From positions 1-16,599 of the forward strand of contig DFYA01000176.1 of the NCBI GenBank assembly GCA_002382525.1: a DNA stretch of 16,599 bases. The letters run 5' to 3'. Below the pieces are notes generated by a model that was given only the letters and a program-made list of their open reading frames with translations, made no database searches and was not told the DNA's origin. The DNA is from Opitutaceae bacterium UBA4094. GTDB lineage: Bacteria; Verrucomicrobiota; Verrucomicrobiia; Opitutales; Opitutaceae. Shown here piece by piece: positions 1 through 6,424 of this stretch (within the stretch, counting starts at the first letter, position 1; every line of letters begins with the position of its first letter). Made by a program: the position numbers and the translations under genes.

Positions 1-77
1 GTCGCGCGAGGCGGCAGCTTGTTAAGAGAGGTGAGCTCGGGATTTTCCCAAGCGGTGACGAGGCCGGATTTGAGCAT
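1..77 (-). CDS. Glycoside hydrolase family 2 (beta-galactosidase/glucuronidase-like), N-terminal fragment
   Basis: Only the first 25 codons lie in the window; the gene runs off the left edge. The reverse strand from the ATG at 77 reads MLKSGLVTAWENPELTSLNK and then LPPRA. The pattern WENPELTSLNKLPPRA matches the start of LacZ/EbgA-type GH2 enzymes (LacZ: DWENPGVTQLNRL; EbgA: RWENIQLTHENRLAPRA), where it begins the N-terminal sugar-binding domain. GH2 enzymes hydrolyse beta-galactosides, beta-glucuronides or beta-mannosides, and the substrate cannot be read from this fragment. There is no signal peptide, so a cytoplasmic enzyme is likely. No Shine-Dalgarno is obvious, but a promoter-like region lies about 65 bases upstream. 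The nearby uronate genes make a glucuronidase or galactosidase role plausible, which is inference only. Confidence 0.72.
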   Translation of the reverse strand, partial: MLKSGLVTAWENPELTSLNKLPPRA

Positions 78-142
78 GGCGGGACGGGTAAAACGAAACG
101 GCCAGTCACGCACAGGGAAGGCGCGACTGGCGACGGGAAAAA

Positions 143-170
143 ATTGTATGAACGAACGTTTATCCGCCAA
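143..170 (-). promoter_or_regulatory. Putative sigma70-type promoter of the GH2 gene with internal operator
   Basis: On the minus strand a -35-like TTGGCG (165-170) is followed after 16 bases by TACAAT (143-148), about 65 bases before the GH2 ATG. Between the two hexamers lies ATGAACGAACGTTTAT (148-163), an inverted repeat with arms ATGAACG and CGTTTAT that pair at 6 of 7 positions. A repressor bound there would block the promoter. A further half-site ATAAACG (188-194) and an outer 9-bp inverted repeat (141-149 with 195-203) surround it. Confidence 0.45.
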
Positions 171-210
171 GGCGATGCGCGGAAAACATAAACGATACAA
201 TTTAACGTGC

Positions 211-258
211 GCTACCCCAGCCGAGGCGGGCGCACAGGCAGGAAAGGCCTGCGCTCCC
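211..258. repeat. Extragenic palindrome (REP-like)
   Basis: The stretch includes GGCGGGCGCACAGGCAGG, a short spacer, then GGCCTGCGCTCCCG, and can fold on itself (for example GCAGG at 238-242 with CCTGC at 248-252, and GGG at 228-230 with CCC at 256-258). It lies between the 3' end of the glucarate-dehydratase-like gene and the GH2 promoter, both on the minus strand, so it may also help end transcription. The wording resembles dispersed extragenic palindromes of verrucomicrobial genomes; that is recollection of the type, not a search result. Confidence 0.5.
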
Positions 259-311
259 GTTGAGCGTTAATCGCTTTTGGCCGCACCCTCGGGTGTCGCC
301 GGACTGCGGGC

Positions 312-1502
312 TTACACGCCGCCGACGATGGGATACCAGTCGGGGCGTTTGGGATCTTGGTGGAAGCGTGCGTAGTAGTCGCCGCGCTTCTCGAACTCGC
401 GTTCGTATTTGTCCATTTTCTCCGGGTCGAGCGCGACGCCGAGGCCGGGGCCCTTGGGCACGGGCAGGCAGCCGTTTTCATACTTCATGAGGCCGCCGAC
501 GATGATGTCGTCGGTCAGGTAGTGGTAGTGGGCGTCGCCCGCGAACGTCATCTCGGGGATGGTGGACGCGGTGTGCAGCATGGCGGCAAGTTCGATGCCG
601 AACTCCGCGCCGGAGTGCATGGCGACACCGAGGTTAAACGTCCGGCAAATGGCCGCGAGGTCCTTCACGCCGCGCGGCCCTTCCCAATAGTGAATGTCGG
701 TGAGAACGATGTCGACCGCACCCATCTTGACGGCGGGCGCGAGGTCGTCGAAGCGCGCCGGATACATGTTCGTCGCGATGGGAATGCGGATCTGTTTGCG
801 GACTTCGGCGTTGCCGTTGAGGCCCCACGACGGGTCCTCGAAATACTCGATGGCGAGCGGTTCGAGACGACGGCCGATCCGCACGGCGGTGGGCACGGAC
901 CACACGCCGTTCGGATCGATGCGCAGGCCGAAACGGGGGCCGAGGCGTTCGCGGCAGAGTTCGAGCACGCGGGCCTCCTCGTCGGGATCCATGACGCCGG
1001 CCTTCAGTTTCATGGCGTTGACGCCGAGCGTCTCGTGCAACTCGACGCACCAGTCCGCGAGGTCTTCGGCGCACGTGTCGTCCTTGCCGTCTGCGCGGTC
1101 GTATCGCCAAAATAAATACGCGATCATCGGCACCGCGTCGCGCACCGAGCCGCCGAGCAGGTCGCTTAGGGGGCGGTTCATGGCTTTGCCGATGATGTCG
1201 AGGCACGCCATTTCGATGGCCGCGTAGAGGCGGGCATTCGACATGTAGTAGATTGAGCGCAGGACCTTCAGCTTGATCGTTTCAAGATGAAACGGGTCGA
1301 GTCCGACGATGCGGGGCTTGAGCTTGAGCAGCGCGCCGCGCTGGTCGCCGCCGCCGACTTCGCCGAGGCCGACGATGCCCTCGTCGGTGACGAGTTCGAG
1401 AATCGTGCGGAGGAAATAGCCGGGGTGGACGCCGGTGTTGTGGCGCAGTTGGCAGGTGAGGGGGATGGCGACGGTGCGGACCTTGAGATCGACGATTTTC
1501 AT
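312..1502 (-). CDS. Glucarate dehydratase-like enolase-superfamily protein
   Basis: This 396-aa protein belongs to the mandelate racemase/muconate lactonizing branch of the enolase superfamily and looks closest to the glucarate dehydratase subgroup, which removes water from D-glucarate or L-idarate to give 5-keto-4-deoxyglucarate. Visible active-site landmarks are the KxK pair (K165, K167), Mg-ligand region D196-P-N198, E222-D223, the ATNM motif around N245, D269, and H296 in the MHSGAE motif. Their order and spacing follow E. coli GlucD (K205/K207, D235, N289, D313, H339). The start at ATG 1502 was chosen because the family begins MKIxDLKVR; the upstream extension of the frame is not family-like. 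It is transcribed divergently from the IclR-type regulator gene, 111 bases away, with palindromes between, so IclR control is likely. Substrate assignment is inference: related acid-sugar dehydratases share this scaffold. Confidence 0.85.
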   Translation of the reverse strand: MKIVDLKVRTVAIPLTCQLRHNTGVHPGYFLRTILELVTDEGIVGLGEVGGGDQRGALLKLKPRIVGLDPFHLETIKLKVLRSIYYMSNARLYAAIEMACLDIIGKAMNRPLSDLLGGSVRDAVPMIAYLFWRYDRADGKDDTCAEDLADWCVELHETLGVNAMKLKAGVMDPDEEARVLELCRERLGPRFGLRIDPNGVWSVPTAVRIGRRLEPLAIEYFEDPSWGLNGNAEVRKQIRIPIATNMYPARFDDLAPAVKMGAVDIVLTDIHYWEGPRGVKDLAAICRTFNLGVAMHSGAEFGIELAAMLHTASTIPEMTFAGDAHYHYLTDDIIVGGLMKYENGCLPVPKGPGLGVALDPEKMDKYEREFEKRGDYYARFHQDPKRPDWYPIVGGV

Positions 1503-1556
1503 AGGGTTAAGTGAAAGCAGCGTGAGCGTCCGGGAGGCAGTCCTCAACGTGACTTT

Positions 1557-1585
1557 GATAATTAAATTATCCCATATGGTAAAAT
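1557..1585. promoter_or_regulatory. Two overlapping palindromes between gudD-like gene and iclR
   Basis: A perfect 15-bp palindrome, GATAATTAAATTATC, spans 1557-1571. Overlapping its right end is ATTATCCCATATGGTAAAAT (1566-1585), a 20-bp inverted repeat with 8 of 10 pairs matched and a perfect CCATATGG core. This is the only AT-rich stretch of the divergent intergenic region. IclR-family proteins bind short palindromes near their own genes, so this is the best candidate operator for the adjacent regulator. It lies upstream of the preferred regulator start. Confidence 0.6.
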
Positions 1586-1600
1586 GAAGCCGGGCCTGTT

Positions 1601-1605
1601 AGGAG
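1601..1605 (+). promoter_or_regulatory. Ribosome binding site fixing the iclR-type start
   Basis: AGGAG lies 8 bases before the ATG at 1614. It favours that start over an in-frame ATG at 1584, which has no such site and would place the operator at the start codon. Confidence 0.7.
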
Positions 1606-1613
1606 CTTTGCGC

Positions 1614-2351
1614 ATGAAAAACATCCCTGTGTTGCAAAAGGCGGTGGAGATCATCGAAGCGATCACGGCCAGCGAAAGCGGCGGGTTGAGCGCGAAACAA
1701 TTGTCGCTCGGGTTGGGGGTGCCTCAGGCGACGACCTACCGGATTCTGCATACGTTGCTGGACAACGAGTGGCTGCATGAAAGCCGGCGCGGGGAGTTCC
1801 GGTTGGGCTTCGGTCTGGCCCGGGTGGCGCGAGCCTACGCCCGGGTGGAGCATCTGATGGCGCGGTTGCGTCAGCCATTGCGCGAACTCACGGAGGCGAC
1901 CGGGCTGTCCTCAAAGATTTCGATTCGAGAGGGCGATCAGGTGGTGACCGCGCTGCGGGCGGAGACGTTGCGACCCAATTCGATTTCGTCCTCGGTCGGC
2001 TCGCGGATGCACCTGCGGGATTCGGGCTCGGTGGGCGTGGCGTTGCTGGCGGTGATGCCGGCCGCGGAGGTGCGCCGCCTGCTGCAGCCAACGGAGACAA
2101 AGAAGGACGAGCTGTTTCTTGGCGAGATCGCCGCGGCGAGAAAGGCGGGGATTGCCTGTGCGTTGGGCACGTTTAATCCGGCGATCCACGCGATGTCGGT
2201 CGGGCTCAGCCTTGGTGACTGGCACGAAGGCGCGGTGGTGACGATCGTCGGTTGGGCGGAGGATTTTAAGGACACACGGCGCCAGCGGGAGTTGGCCCGT
2301 GAGTTGAAGGCGCACGCCGCGCGCATGACCAAGGTGGCGACGGCGGGGTAG
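1614..2351 (+). CDS. IclR-family transcriptional regulator
   Basis: This 245-aa protein has the IclR layout: an N-terminal winged helix-turn-helix (about residues 5-65, with the recognition region LSAKQLSLGLGVPQATTYR at 25-43) and a C-terminal effector-binding domain (about 80-240) containing the family-typical SSVGSRMHLRDSGSVGVALLA stretch near 125-146. IclR regulators commonly control aromatic and sugar-acid catabolism and respond to a small molecule. The start at 1614 is set by AGGAG 8 bases upstream. The gene is divergent from the glucarate-dehydratase-like gene, with overlapping palindromes between them, so it probably controls that gene and itself; the effector may be glucarate or a derived keto acid, which is inference. 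Ten bases after its stop begins the remnant of a TonB-dependent receptor, so its former downstream neighbour may have been an uptake gene of the same regulon. Confidence 0.88.
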   Translation: MKNIPVLQKAVEIIEAITASESGGLSAKQLSLGLGVPQATTYRILHTLLDNEWLHESRRGEFRLGFGLARVARAYARVEHLMARLRQPLRELTEATGLSSKISIREGDQVVTALRAETLRPNSISSSVGSRMHLRDSGSVGVALLAVMPAAEVRRLLQPTETKKDELFLGEIAAARKAGIACALGTFNPAIHAMSVGLSLGDWHEGAVVTIVGWAEDFKDTRRQRELARELKAHAARMTKVATAG

Positions 2352-2361
2352 GTTAATCTCC

Positions 2362-2538
2362 TTGTCGTCCTACATCACCGCAGACGTGCGTATCGCCTAC
2401 CGGGCGACGGATCGCCTCGAGTTCTTTGGTGGGTCAAAATCTGTTGCAAGATCAACACCTCGAACACGGATTCTCGTTATTTGTGCGGCGACGGAAGTCC
2501 CTCGTGGCTTTTACGGCAAACTCACCTGGCGGTTTTAA
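2362..2538 (+). pseudogene. 3'-end remnant of a TonB-dependent receptor, frameshifted
   Basis: Three reading-frame pieces join into the C-terminus of an outer-membrane TonB-dependent receptor. Frame 1 from 2362 reads LSSYITADVRIAYRATDRLE and FF; after a shift near 2427-2432 the next frame reads VGQNLLQDQHLEHGFSLF; after a second shift near 2481-2490 the third reads ATEVPRGFYGKLTWRF and stops at 2536-2538. The blocks (aromatic-rich strand, VGQNLL, and a final strand ending VPRGFYGKLTWRF with terminal phenylalanine) are the usual last beta strands of these barrels. Everything upstream of about 2362 is missing because the iclR-type gene ends at 2351. It is therefore a decayed leftover, with no function expected. 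The rest of the gene-poor stretch (2539-2745) shows nothing recognisable. Confidence 0.85.
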
Positions 2539-2745
2539 CTTCGCCGTCGCGGGATTAACGGCCCATCGCCGCCCCACGCCCTCACGCCCGCCGACGTCGG
2601 AAAATAGATCCGCTGCCGAGTGGCGCAGTCGGTGCGCTCAAGACGTTTCGTGAGCGGTATGCTGGGGCTCTGGCCTTATCGTTCGCTAAGCGGGCTGCGA
2701 TTGTGGCGAATTGCCTTGAATCGAGGTGAAGGCTTGGGCGGTCGT

Positions 2746-2750
2746 GGAGG
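2746..2750 (+). promoter_or_regulatory. Ribosome binding site fixing the MBL-fold protein start
   Basis: GGAGG lies 8 bases before the ATG at 2759. A GTG at 2726 and an ATG at 2753 are also in frame, but the GTG has no such site and the 2753 ATG sits only 2 bases after this one. Confidence 0.6.
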
Positions 2751-2758
2751 GGATGAGC

Positions 2759-3463
2759 ATGCAACGGGCGTTTCTCGAGTTCGGCCATTCGCGCCTCTAC
2801 CGGTTGGGTGGTCGATTGGTCTCCGCGCATCTGTTGGTCGATGACGACGGGCTGGTCTTGGTGGATGCTGGCTTGACCGGCATTGCGGGGGAACTGGAAG
2901 GTTTGCTGAAGGAAATCCAGCGTTCACCGGAGGAGGTGAAGGCGATTCTACTGACGCACGGACATCTGGATCACACGGGCGACGCGAGTCGGATACAGTG
3001 GGAAACCGGGGCTGCGGTGTGGGTTCACCCGGCCGAGCGGGATCACGTCGACGGTCGGGTGCAGTATCGCGGATGGGCGAGGGGCTGTGGGCTGTTGGAG
3101 GCCGCAGGGAGGTTGGCGTTCTCGTTCACGCCGCCAGAAGTGACGGGTGATTTGAGCGATGGGCAGCGGCTGCCGTGGTGGGGCGGTTTACGCGTGGTGC
3201 ATTTGCCGGGACACACGCCGGGCCATTGCGGGTTCTTCTGTGAACGGACCGGATGGCTTTTGAGCGGAGACGTGTTCGCGAGTTATGCCTGGTCGGTGCA
3301 TTTGCCGCCGCTCCTGTTGAATCGAGACCAAGCGGGCGTGCGCACCACGCTGAAGAAGGTGGCCGCGATGGAGCTGAGCGGGGTAATCCCGAGTCACTAC
3401 GATGTGCTCGATCCGCGACTGCATGCGCGGCGGTTGCGAGAGTTCGCGGGGCGGTGTGGCTGA
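2759..3463 (+). CDS. MBL-fold metallohydrolase
   Basis: This 234-aa protein has the complete metal-binding set of the metallo-beta-lactamase fold: THGHLDHTG (H67, H69, D71, H72), HTPGH (H152, H156), SGD (D171) and a late PSHYD (H213). A soluble binuclear metal hydrolase is expected. The compact size, the LVDAG strand near 34-38 and the HxPGHxxG motif are those of the glyoxalase II-like/hydroxyacylglutathione hydrolase-type group, which acts on thioesters, lactones or related substrates. No substrate can be assigned from sequence. It has no signal peptide or membrane segment. A nearby lactone hydrolase would make sense in a sugar-acid region, but the gene shares no operon with those genes, so this is only a possibility. 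Confidence 0.85.
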   Translation: MQRAFLEFGHSRLYRLGGRLVSAHLLVDDDGLVLVDAGLTGIAGELEGLLKEIQRSPEEVKAILLTHGHLDHTGDASRIQWETGAAVWVHPAERDHVDGRVQYRGWARGCGLLEAAGRLAFSFTPPEVTGDLSDGQRLPWWGGLRVVHLPGHTPGHCGFFCERTGWLLSGDVFASYAWSVHLPPLLLNRDQAGVRTTLKKVAAMELSGVIPSHYDVLDPRLHARRLREFAGRCG

Positions 3464-3513
3464 GTCCGGGACCGAGTGTTTGCGCGGGGCAGGGCGGTTG
3501 TTAATTTGGGGTC

Positions 3514-3717
3514 ATGCATAACACTGAACTCTCGCGTAGCGCTCTTGAGTTTTCAACAGCCGACCGGCTCGAACTTGCCCGCCGGCTGGTCGAGAGTGTG
3601 GTGGAGCCTGCGCCGCTGACCGATGCGGTGAAAACGGGCATACGCCGGATCGAGGACATCGCGGCTGGCAAGGTGGCAGGCATGACGGAGGAGCAGTATC
3701 GCGCCGCCGTGGTATAA
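3514..3717 (+). CDS. Addiction-module antitoxin (unstable antitoxin family)
   Basis: This 67-aa acidic protein matches the small 'putative addiction module component' antitoxins (TIGR02574/Unstab_antitox type): an N-terminal LSxxDRLELARRLVESV helix (about 14-30) followed by a C-terminal segment with KTGIRRIEDIAAGKVAGMTEEQY (about 40-63). Such proteins neutralise a RelE/ParE-type toxin encoded immediately downstream. Here the downstream toxin is a 20-codon remnant overlapping its stop codon, so this is an orphan antitoxin. The start has a weak GGGG two bases before the ATG spacer, and no better start is in frame. An orphan antitoxin could still neutralise toxins encoded elsewhere, which is inference. 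Confidence 0.8.
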   Translation: MHNTELSRSALEFSTADRLELARRLVESVVEPAPLTDAVKTGIRRIEDIAAGKVAGMTEEQYRAAVV

Positions 3718-3779
3718 AGCTGATTTTTCATCCGGAGTTTCCGGACGATCAGCGGAAGTATCAGGCGAGGTATGGCTAG
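3714..3779 (+). pseudogene. Truncated RelE/ParE-type toxin, start codon lost
   Basis: The frame following the antitoxin reads KLIFHPEFPDDQRKYQARYG and then TAG at 3777-3779. (K/R)LIFHPE is the standard first strand of RelE/ParE toxins paired with this antitoxin family, which are normally about 90-100 aa. The codon where the start should be is ATA (3714-3716). A G-to-A change of an ancestral overlapping ATGA would turn both the toxin ATG into ATA and the antitoxin TGA into the present TAA. The rest of the toxin is replaced by a perfect palindrome beginning at 3776. The toxin is inactive. Confidence 0.75.
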
Positions 3780-3799
3780 GCCGGGATAATCCGGCCTAG
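3776..3799. repeat. Perfect 9-bp stem palindrome at toxin breakpoint
   Basis: CTAGGCCGG (3776-3784) and CCGGCCTAG (3791-3799) are perfect inverted copies around a GATAAT loop. The truncated toxin's stop codon lies inside the left arm. No T-run follows, so it is more like an extragenic palindrome than an intrinsic terminator. Confidence 0.75.
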
Positions 3800-3843
3800 G
3801 GTGGGCGACGAGATGAGATGCGGGCAGCTAATCACGGCAGGTT

Positions 3844-3923
3844 GGCCACGAAAGAACGCAGAGAGCGCAAAAGAATACCCCGGCTTGGTCTCTGTCGTCT
3901 TTGCGTTCTCATGCGGTTGAAAA
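3844..3923. repeat. Inverted pair of 'ACCACGAAAGAACGC'-type repeats
   Basis: The left unit, GGCCACGAAAGAACGCAGAG and on to 3874, and the reverse complement of the right unit (3889-3923), which begins CAACCGCATGAGAACGCAAA, are versions of the same AACC(A/G)CGAAnGAACGCAAAGA-like sequence, facing each other across about 15 bases. Related units occur near 12121, 12193, 14984 and 15061. The rest of 3800-4082 shows only the small stem-loop at 3977-3996. Confidence 0.65.
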
Positions 3924-3976
3924 TGCTGAGTTGGCTTTCTGAGAGGAGAATGAGTCCGGCTTGAATTAACCGTTCA

Positions 3977-4005
3977 CGGCCGACCCCGTTCGGCCGGCCT
4001 TTTCC
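3977..4005 (+). terminator. Possible terminator stem-loop
   Basis: CGGCCGA (3977-3983) and TCGGCCG (3990-3996) form a perfect 7-bp stem with a 6-base loop, followed on the plus strand by GGCCTTTTCCCTTCT. The pyrimidine tail favours plus-strand termination. It could also act on minus-strand transcripts leaving the uronate operon, although no T-run follows in that direction. Confidence 0.35.
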
Positions 4006-4082
4006 CTTCTGCCGGGCCGGGAGCATCGGAACAAGGCAGCGGACTTTGAGATTCCCAACGTCGGGCGGGGCCGCCGCGAACT

Positions 4083-4943
4083 TTAGACACCGGTGGACGC
4101 AAGGAATCCGCCGTCCACGTTGATCGTCTGGCCGGTTACGAAGCGGGCCTCTTCGTCGTTGAGCAGCCAGCGGACGGTGCCGCACAATTCCGCGGCCGCA
4201 CCGAACCGCTTCATCGGAGTGTGATTCATGACGTTTTGGCCGCGGGAGGTGAGACCGCCATCGGGCGTGCACAGGATCTTCACGTTGCGTTCGTTGAGGA
4301 AGAATCCGGGGGCGATGGCGTTCACGCGGATGCCAGCGGGAGCGAGGTAAACGGCAAGCCATTGGGTGAAGTTGACCACACCGGCCTTGGCGAGGGCGTA
4401 GGCGGCCACGCGGGTGAGCGGGCGATGGCTGTTCATCGAGGCAAAGTTAAGGATCGATCCGCGGCCGAGGGCGGCGAGTTCGCGGCCAAAGACCTGACTG
4501 GGGATGACGGTGCCGAGAGTGTTGATCTTCACGACGTCCTCGAACTTCCGGAGGTCGAGGTTGAAGAAACCGCGCAGCCCGGCCGGCTTGTCGGGCGAGA
4601 GTTCGGCGGGAGTGAATTCGATCGAGGTGGTAATGGCGTCGGGCTGATTGCCGCCGGCGCCGTTGAGGAGAAACCAGACCGGACCGAGTTTATCCGCGAC
4701 GACGGCGCGCGCGCGTTCGACGGCCTCAACGTCGGTGACGTCACACTCGACGGGCAGGGCGACGCCGCCGGCGGCGGTGATGGTGGCGGCCACGCGGTCG
4801 AGGCTGCCGAGGGTGCGGCCCAGCAGGGCGACTTTGGCACCGCGGGCGGCGAGATCTTTGGCGATGGCGGAGCAGAGGGTGCCTCCGGCGCCGGTGACGA
4901 CGACGACTTTGCCAGTGAAGAAGGAGCTGCTGAGGGTGGTCAT
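4083..4943 (-). CDS. uxuB: SDR-type D-mannonate oxidoreductase / fructuronate reductase
   Basis: This 286-aa short-chain dehydrogenase has the Rossmann motif TGAGGTLCSAI (17-27), acidic D68 in ECDVTD, NGAGGN (94-99), and the catalytic tetrad N141, S169, Y182 and K186. Its length and extras (a long segment after NGAGGN, SMNSHxPLTRVxAYxxAKAxVxNFTQWLA, the APGFFLNE motif, C-terminal VDGGFLASTGV) match the YjmF/UxuB-like SDRs of uronate operons rather than the shorter KduD group. It should reduce D-fructuronate to D-mannonate with NAD(P)H in the cytoplasm. The start at ATG 4943 gives the family N-terminus; the frame upstream is not SDR-like. It lies 65 bases downstream of uxaC, last in the minus-strand operon, so its substrate is probably the product of UxaC. 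Tagaturonate reduction is an alternative. Confidence 0.85.
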   Translation of the reverse strand: MTTLSSSFFTGKVVVVTGAGGTLCSAIAKDLAARGAKVALLGRTLGSLDRVAATITAAGGVALPVECDVTDVEAVERARAVVADKLGPVWFLLNGAGGNQPDAITTSIEFTPAELSPDKPAGLRGFFNLDLRKFEDVVKINTLGTVIPSQVFGRELAALGRGSILNFASMNSHRPLTRVAAYALAKAGVVNFTQWLAVYLAPAGIRVNAIAPGFFLNERNVKILCTPDGGLTSRGQNVMNHTPMKRFGAAAELCGTVRWLLNDEEARFVTGQTINVDGGFLASTGV

Positions 4944-5008
4944 AAGGAATGGGGAGAGGGAATCAGAAGGGGCGGTGTGGCCGCGCAGGGAGCTTGGGGC
5001 AGGGCCGA

Positions 5009-6424
5009 TTAGAGGCGGAGAAAACGCGCGGCGTTGTCGTGGCAAACGGCGCGAACGACGGGGGCGAGCGTTTCGAAATCGGCGGAGACGTGGCCGGCGG
5101 AAGCCTGTTCGCCGAGCCAGGCGCAGAGCACGCGGCGAAAGTATTCGTGGCGAACCATGGAAAGGAGGCTGCGCGAATCGGTGGTCATGCCGATGAAGGT
5201 GGCGAGCAACCCGTATCGCGAAAGCACGTCGAGGTGCTGGCGGATACCGATGTCGTGATCATTGAACCACCAGGCGGGGCCTAGTTGCACGAGGCCGGGC
5301 ACGCCGTCGGCGGCGTAGGAGCCGGTGAGCGTGGCGAGCGCGGCGTAGTCGGTAGGGTTGAGCGGATACAGGACGGTGCGCGGCAGCCCGGGGCCTTGCT
5401 CGAGCCCGTCAAGAAGGGCGCACAACGCGGGGATGTCGGTCGGGTTGCCAAGTGCGGCATAACCTCCGGCGGGGCCGGCGAGTTTCCGTAGGCGGGTGCT
5501 GGTGTGGCGGTGCGCGTTCAGGTGAAGCTGGAGAACCCATCCCCGGCGGGCGTATTCGCCGCCCAGATACACGAGAAGTCCGGAGCGGAGGCGAAGCAGG
5601 GCCCCCGCGTCGAGCGCCTCGCCGGCCAGCCGGCGGGCGAAGAGGGTGGCCGTGTCGGACGGAGAGACGGGGGAAGCGTAGCGGAAATCATCGAGCGCGT
5701 GGTCGGCGAGGCGGCAACCAAGGGCGTCGAACGCGTCGAGGCGCACGGCCACGGCGGCGCAAAAGGAGGCATAGTCGCGGATCGCGACATCGGTGAGGTT
5801 TGCCAATCGCGCGAGCCAGGCGGGGTAGTTTGCCGAGTCGATGGCGGTGAGGTCGTCGGCGCGAAGTGAAGGGAGCACCCGCACCTCATAGTCGGAACGG
5901 GCGAGGGAGGCGTGGGCGGAGAGATCGTCGAGGAGGCTGTCGGAGGTGCAGGCGACGGCGACGCCACCGCGCGCAAGCAGGCCGCGCGAAGTGTGGGTGG
6001 GCTGCGCGAGTCGCGCGTTGGCCTCGGTCCAGACTTGGCCGGCGGTAGCGGGGGACAAGACGAGGTCGAGGTCGAAGTAGCGCTTGAGTTCGAGACGCGC
6101 CCAGGCTTGGAGCGGGTTGCCGAGGGCGAGGGGAAGGGTGGCGGCCCAGCGGTCGTATTTCTCGCGGTCGGACCCGTCGCCGGTGATCTCAGACTCGGGC
6201 ACGCCGGCGATGCGCATCGCGCGGTGTTTGTAGGGATCGGCGGCGACCCAGAGTTGGGCGAGATTGGGGAGCGTCCGGTCTTGGGCGAGGCCCGCGACGT
6301 CGAGATGGTTGTGAAAATCGATGATGGGCAGGTCCCGGGCGACCTCATGAAAGAGACGAAGCGCGAGCGGCGACGTCAGCAGGGTGTCATCGCGATTGGG
6401 GGAGAGGGCCGGGGGCGTCTTCAT
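5009..6424 (-). CDS. uxaC: Glucuronate isomerase
   Basis: This 471-aa protein is UxaC, an amidohydrolase-fold isomerase converting D-glucuronate to D-fructuronate and D-galacturonate to D-tagaturonate. It shows the N-terminal metal motif IIDFHNHL (H38, H40; many homologues have HCH) and the diagnostic C-terminal block with AWWFND (from about 384), FIGMTTDSRSLLS and RHEYFRRVLC (about 425-434), ending CHDNAARFL. Length is normal for the family (about 465-475 aa). The ATG at 6424 overlaps the stop of the upstream glycoside hydrolase gene by 4 bases (ATGA), indicating translational coupling. The SDR gene follows after 65 bases. The cluster as a whole is a classic hexuronate pathway; the LacI-type gene at its head is the likely regulator. 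Confidence 0.95.
   Translation of the reverse strand: MKTPPALSPNRDDTLLTSPLALRLFHEVARDLPIIDFHNHLDVAGLAQDRTLPNLAQLWVAADPYKHRAMRIAGVPESEITGDGSDREKYDRWAATLPLALGNPLQAWARLELKRYFDLDLVLSPATAGQVWTEANARLAQPTHTSRGLLARGGVAVACTSDSLLDDLSAHASLARSDYEVRVLPSLRADDLTAIDSANYPAWLARLANLTDVAIRDYASFCAAVAVRLDAFDALGCRLADHALDDFRYASPVSPSDTATLFARRLAGEALDAGALLRLRSGLLVYLGGEYARRGWVLQLHLNAHRHTSTRLRKLAGPAGGYAALGNPTDIPALCALLDGLEQGPGLPRTVLYPLNPTDYAALATLTGSYAADGVPGLVQLGPAWWFNDHDIGIRQHLDVLSRYGLLATFIGMTTDSRSLLSMVRHEYFRRVLCAWLGEQASAGHVSADFETLAPVVRAVCHDNAARFLRL

Noticed and set aside
19..270. 83-codon plus-strand open frame at the left edge
   Set aside because: It runs antisense to the GH2 start and through the promoter and an extragenic palindrome; composition is not protein-like.
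2615..2690. tRNA-like wording (GCCGAGTGGCGCAGTCGG) after the receptor remnant
   Set aside because: No TpsiC arm (GGTTCGA), no anticodon stem and no acceptor pairing could be built around it.
3720..4082. Small IS or MITE in the repeat-rich stretch
   Set aside because: No terminal inverted repeats with target duplication and no transposase frame; only separate palindromes and repeat units are seen.
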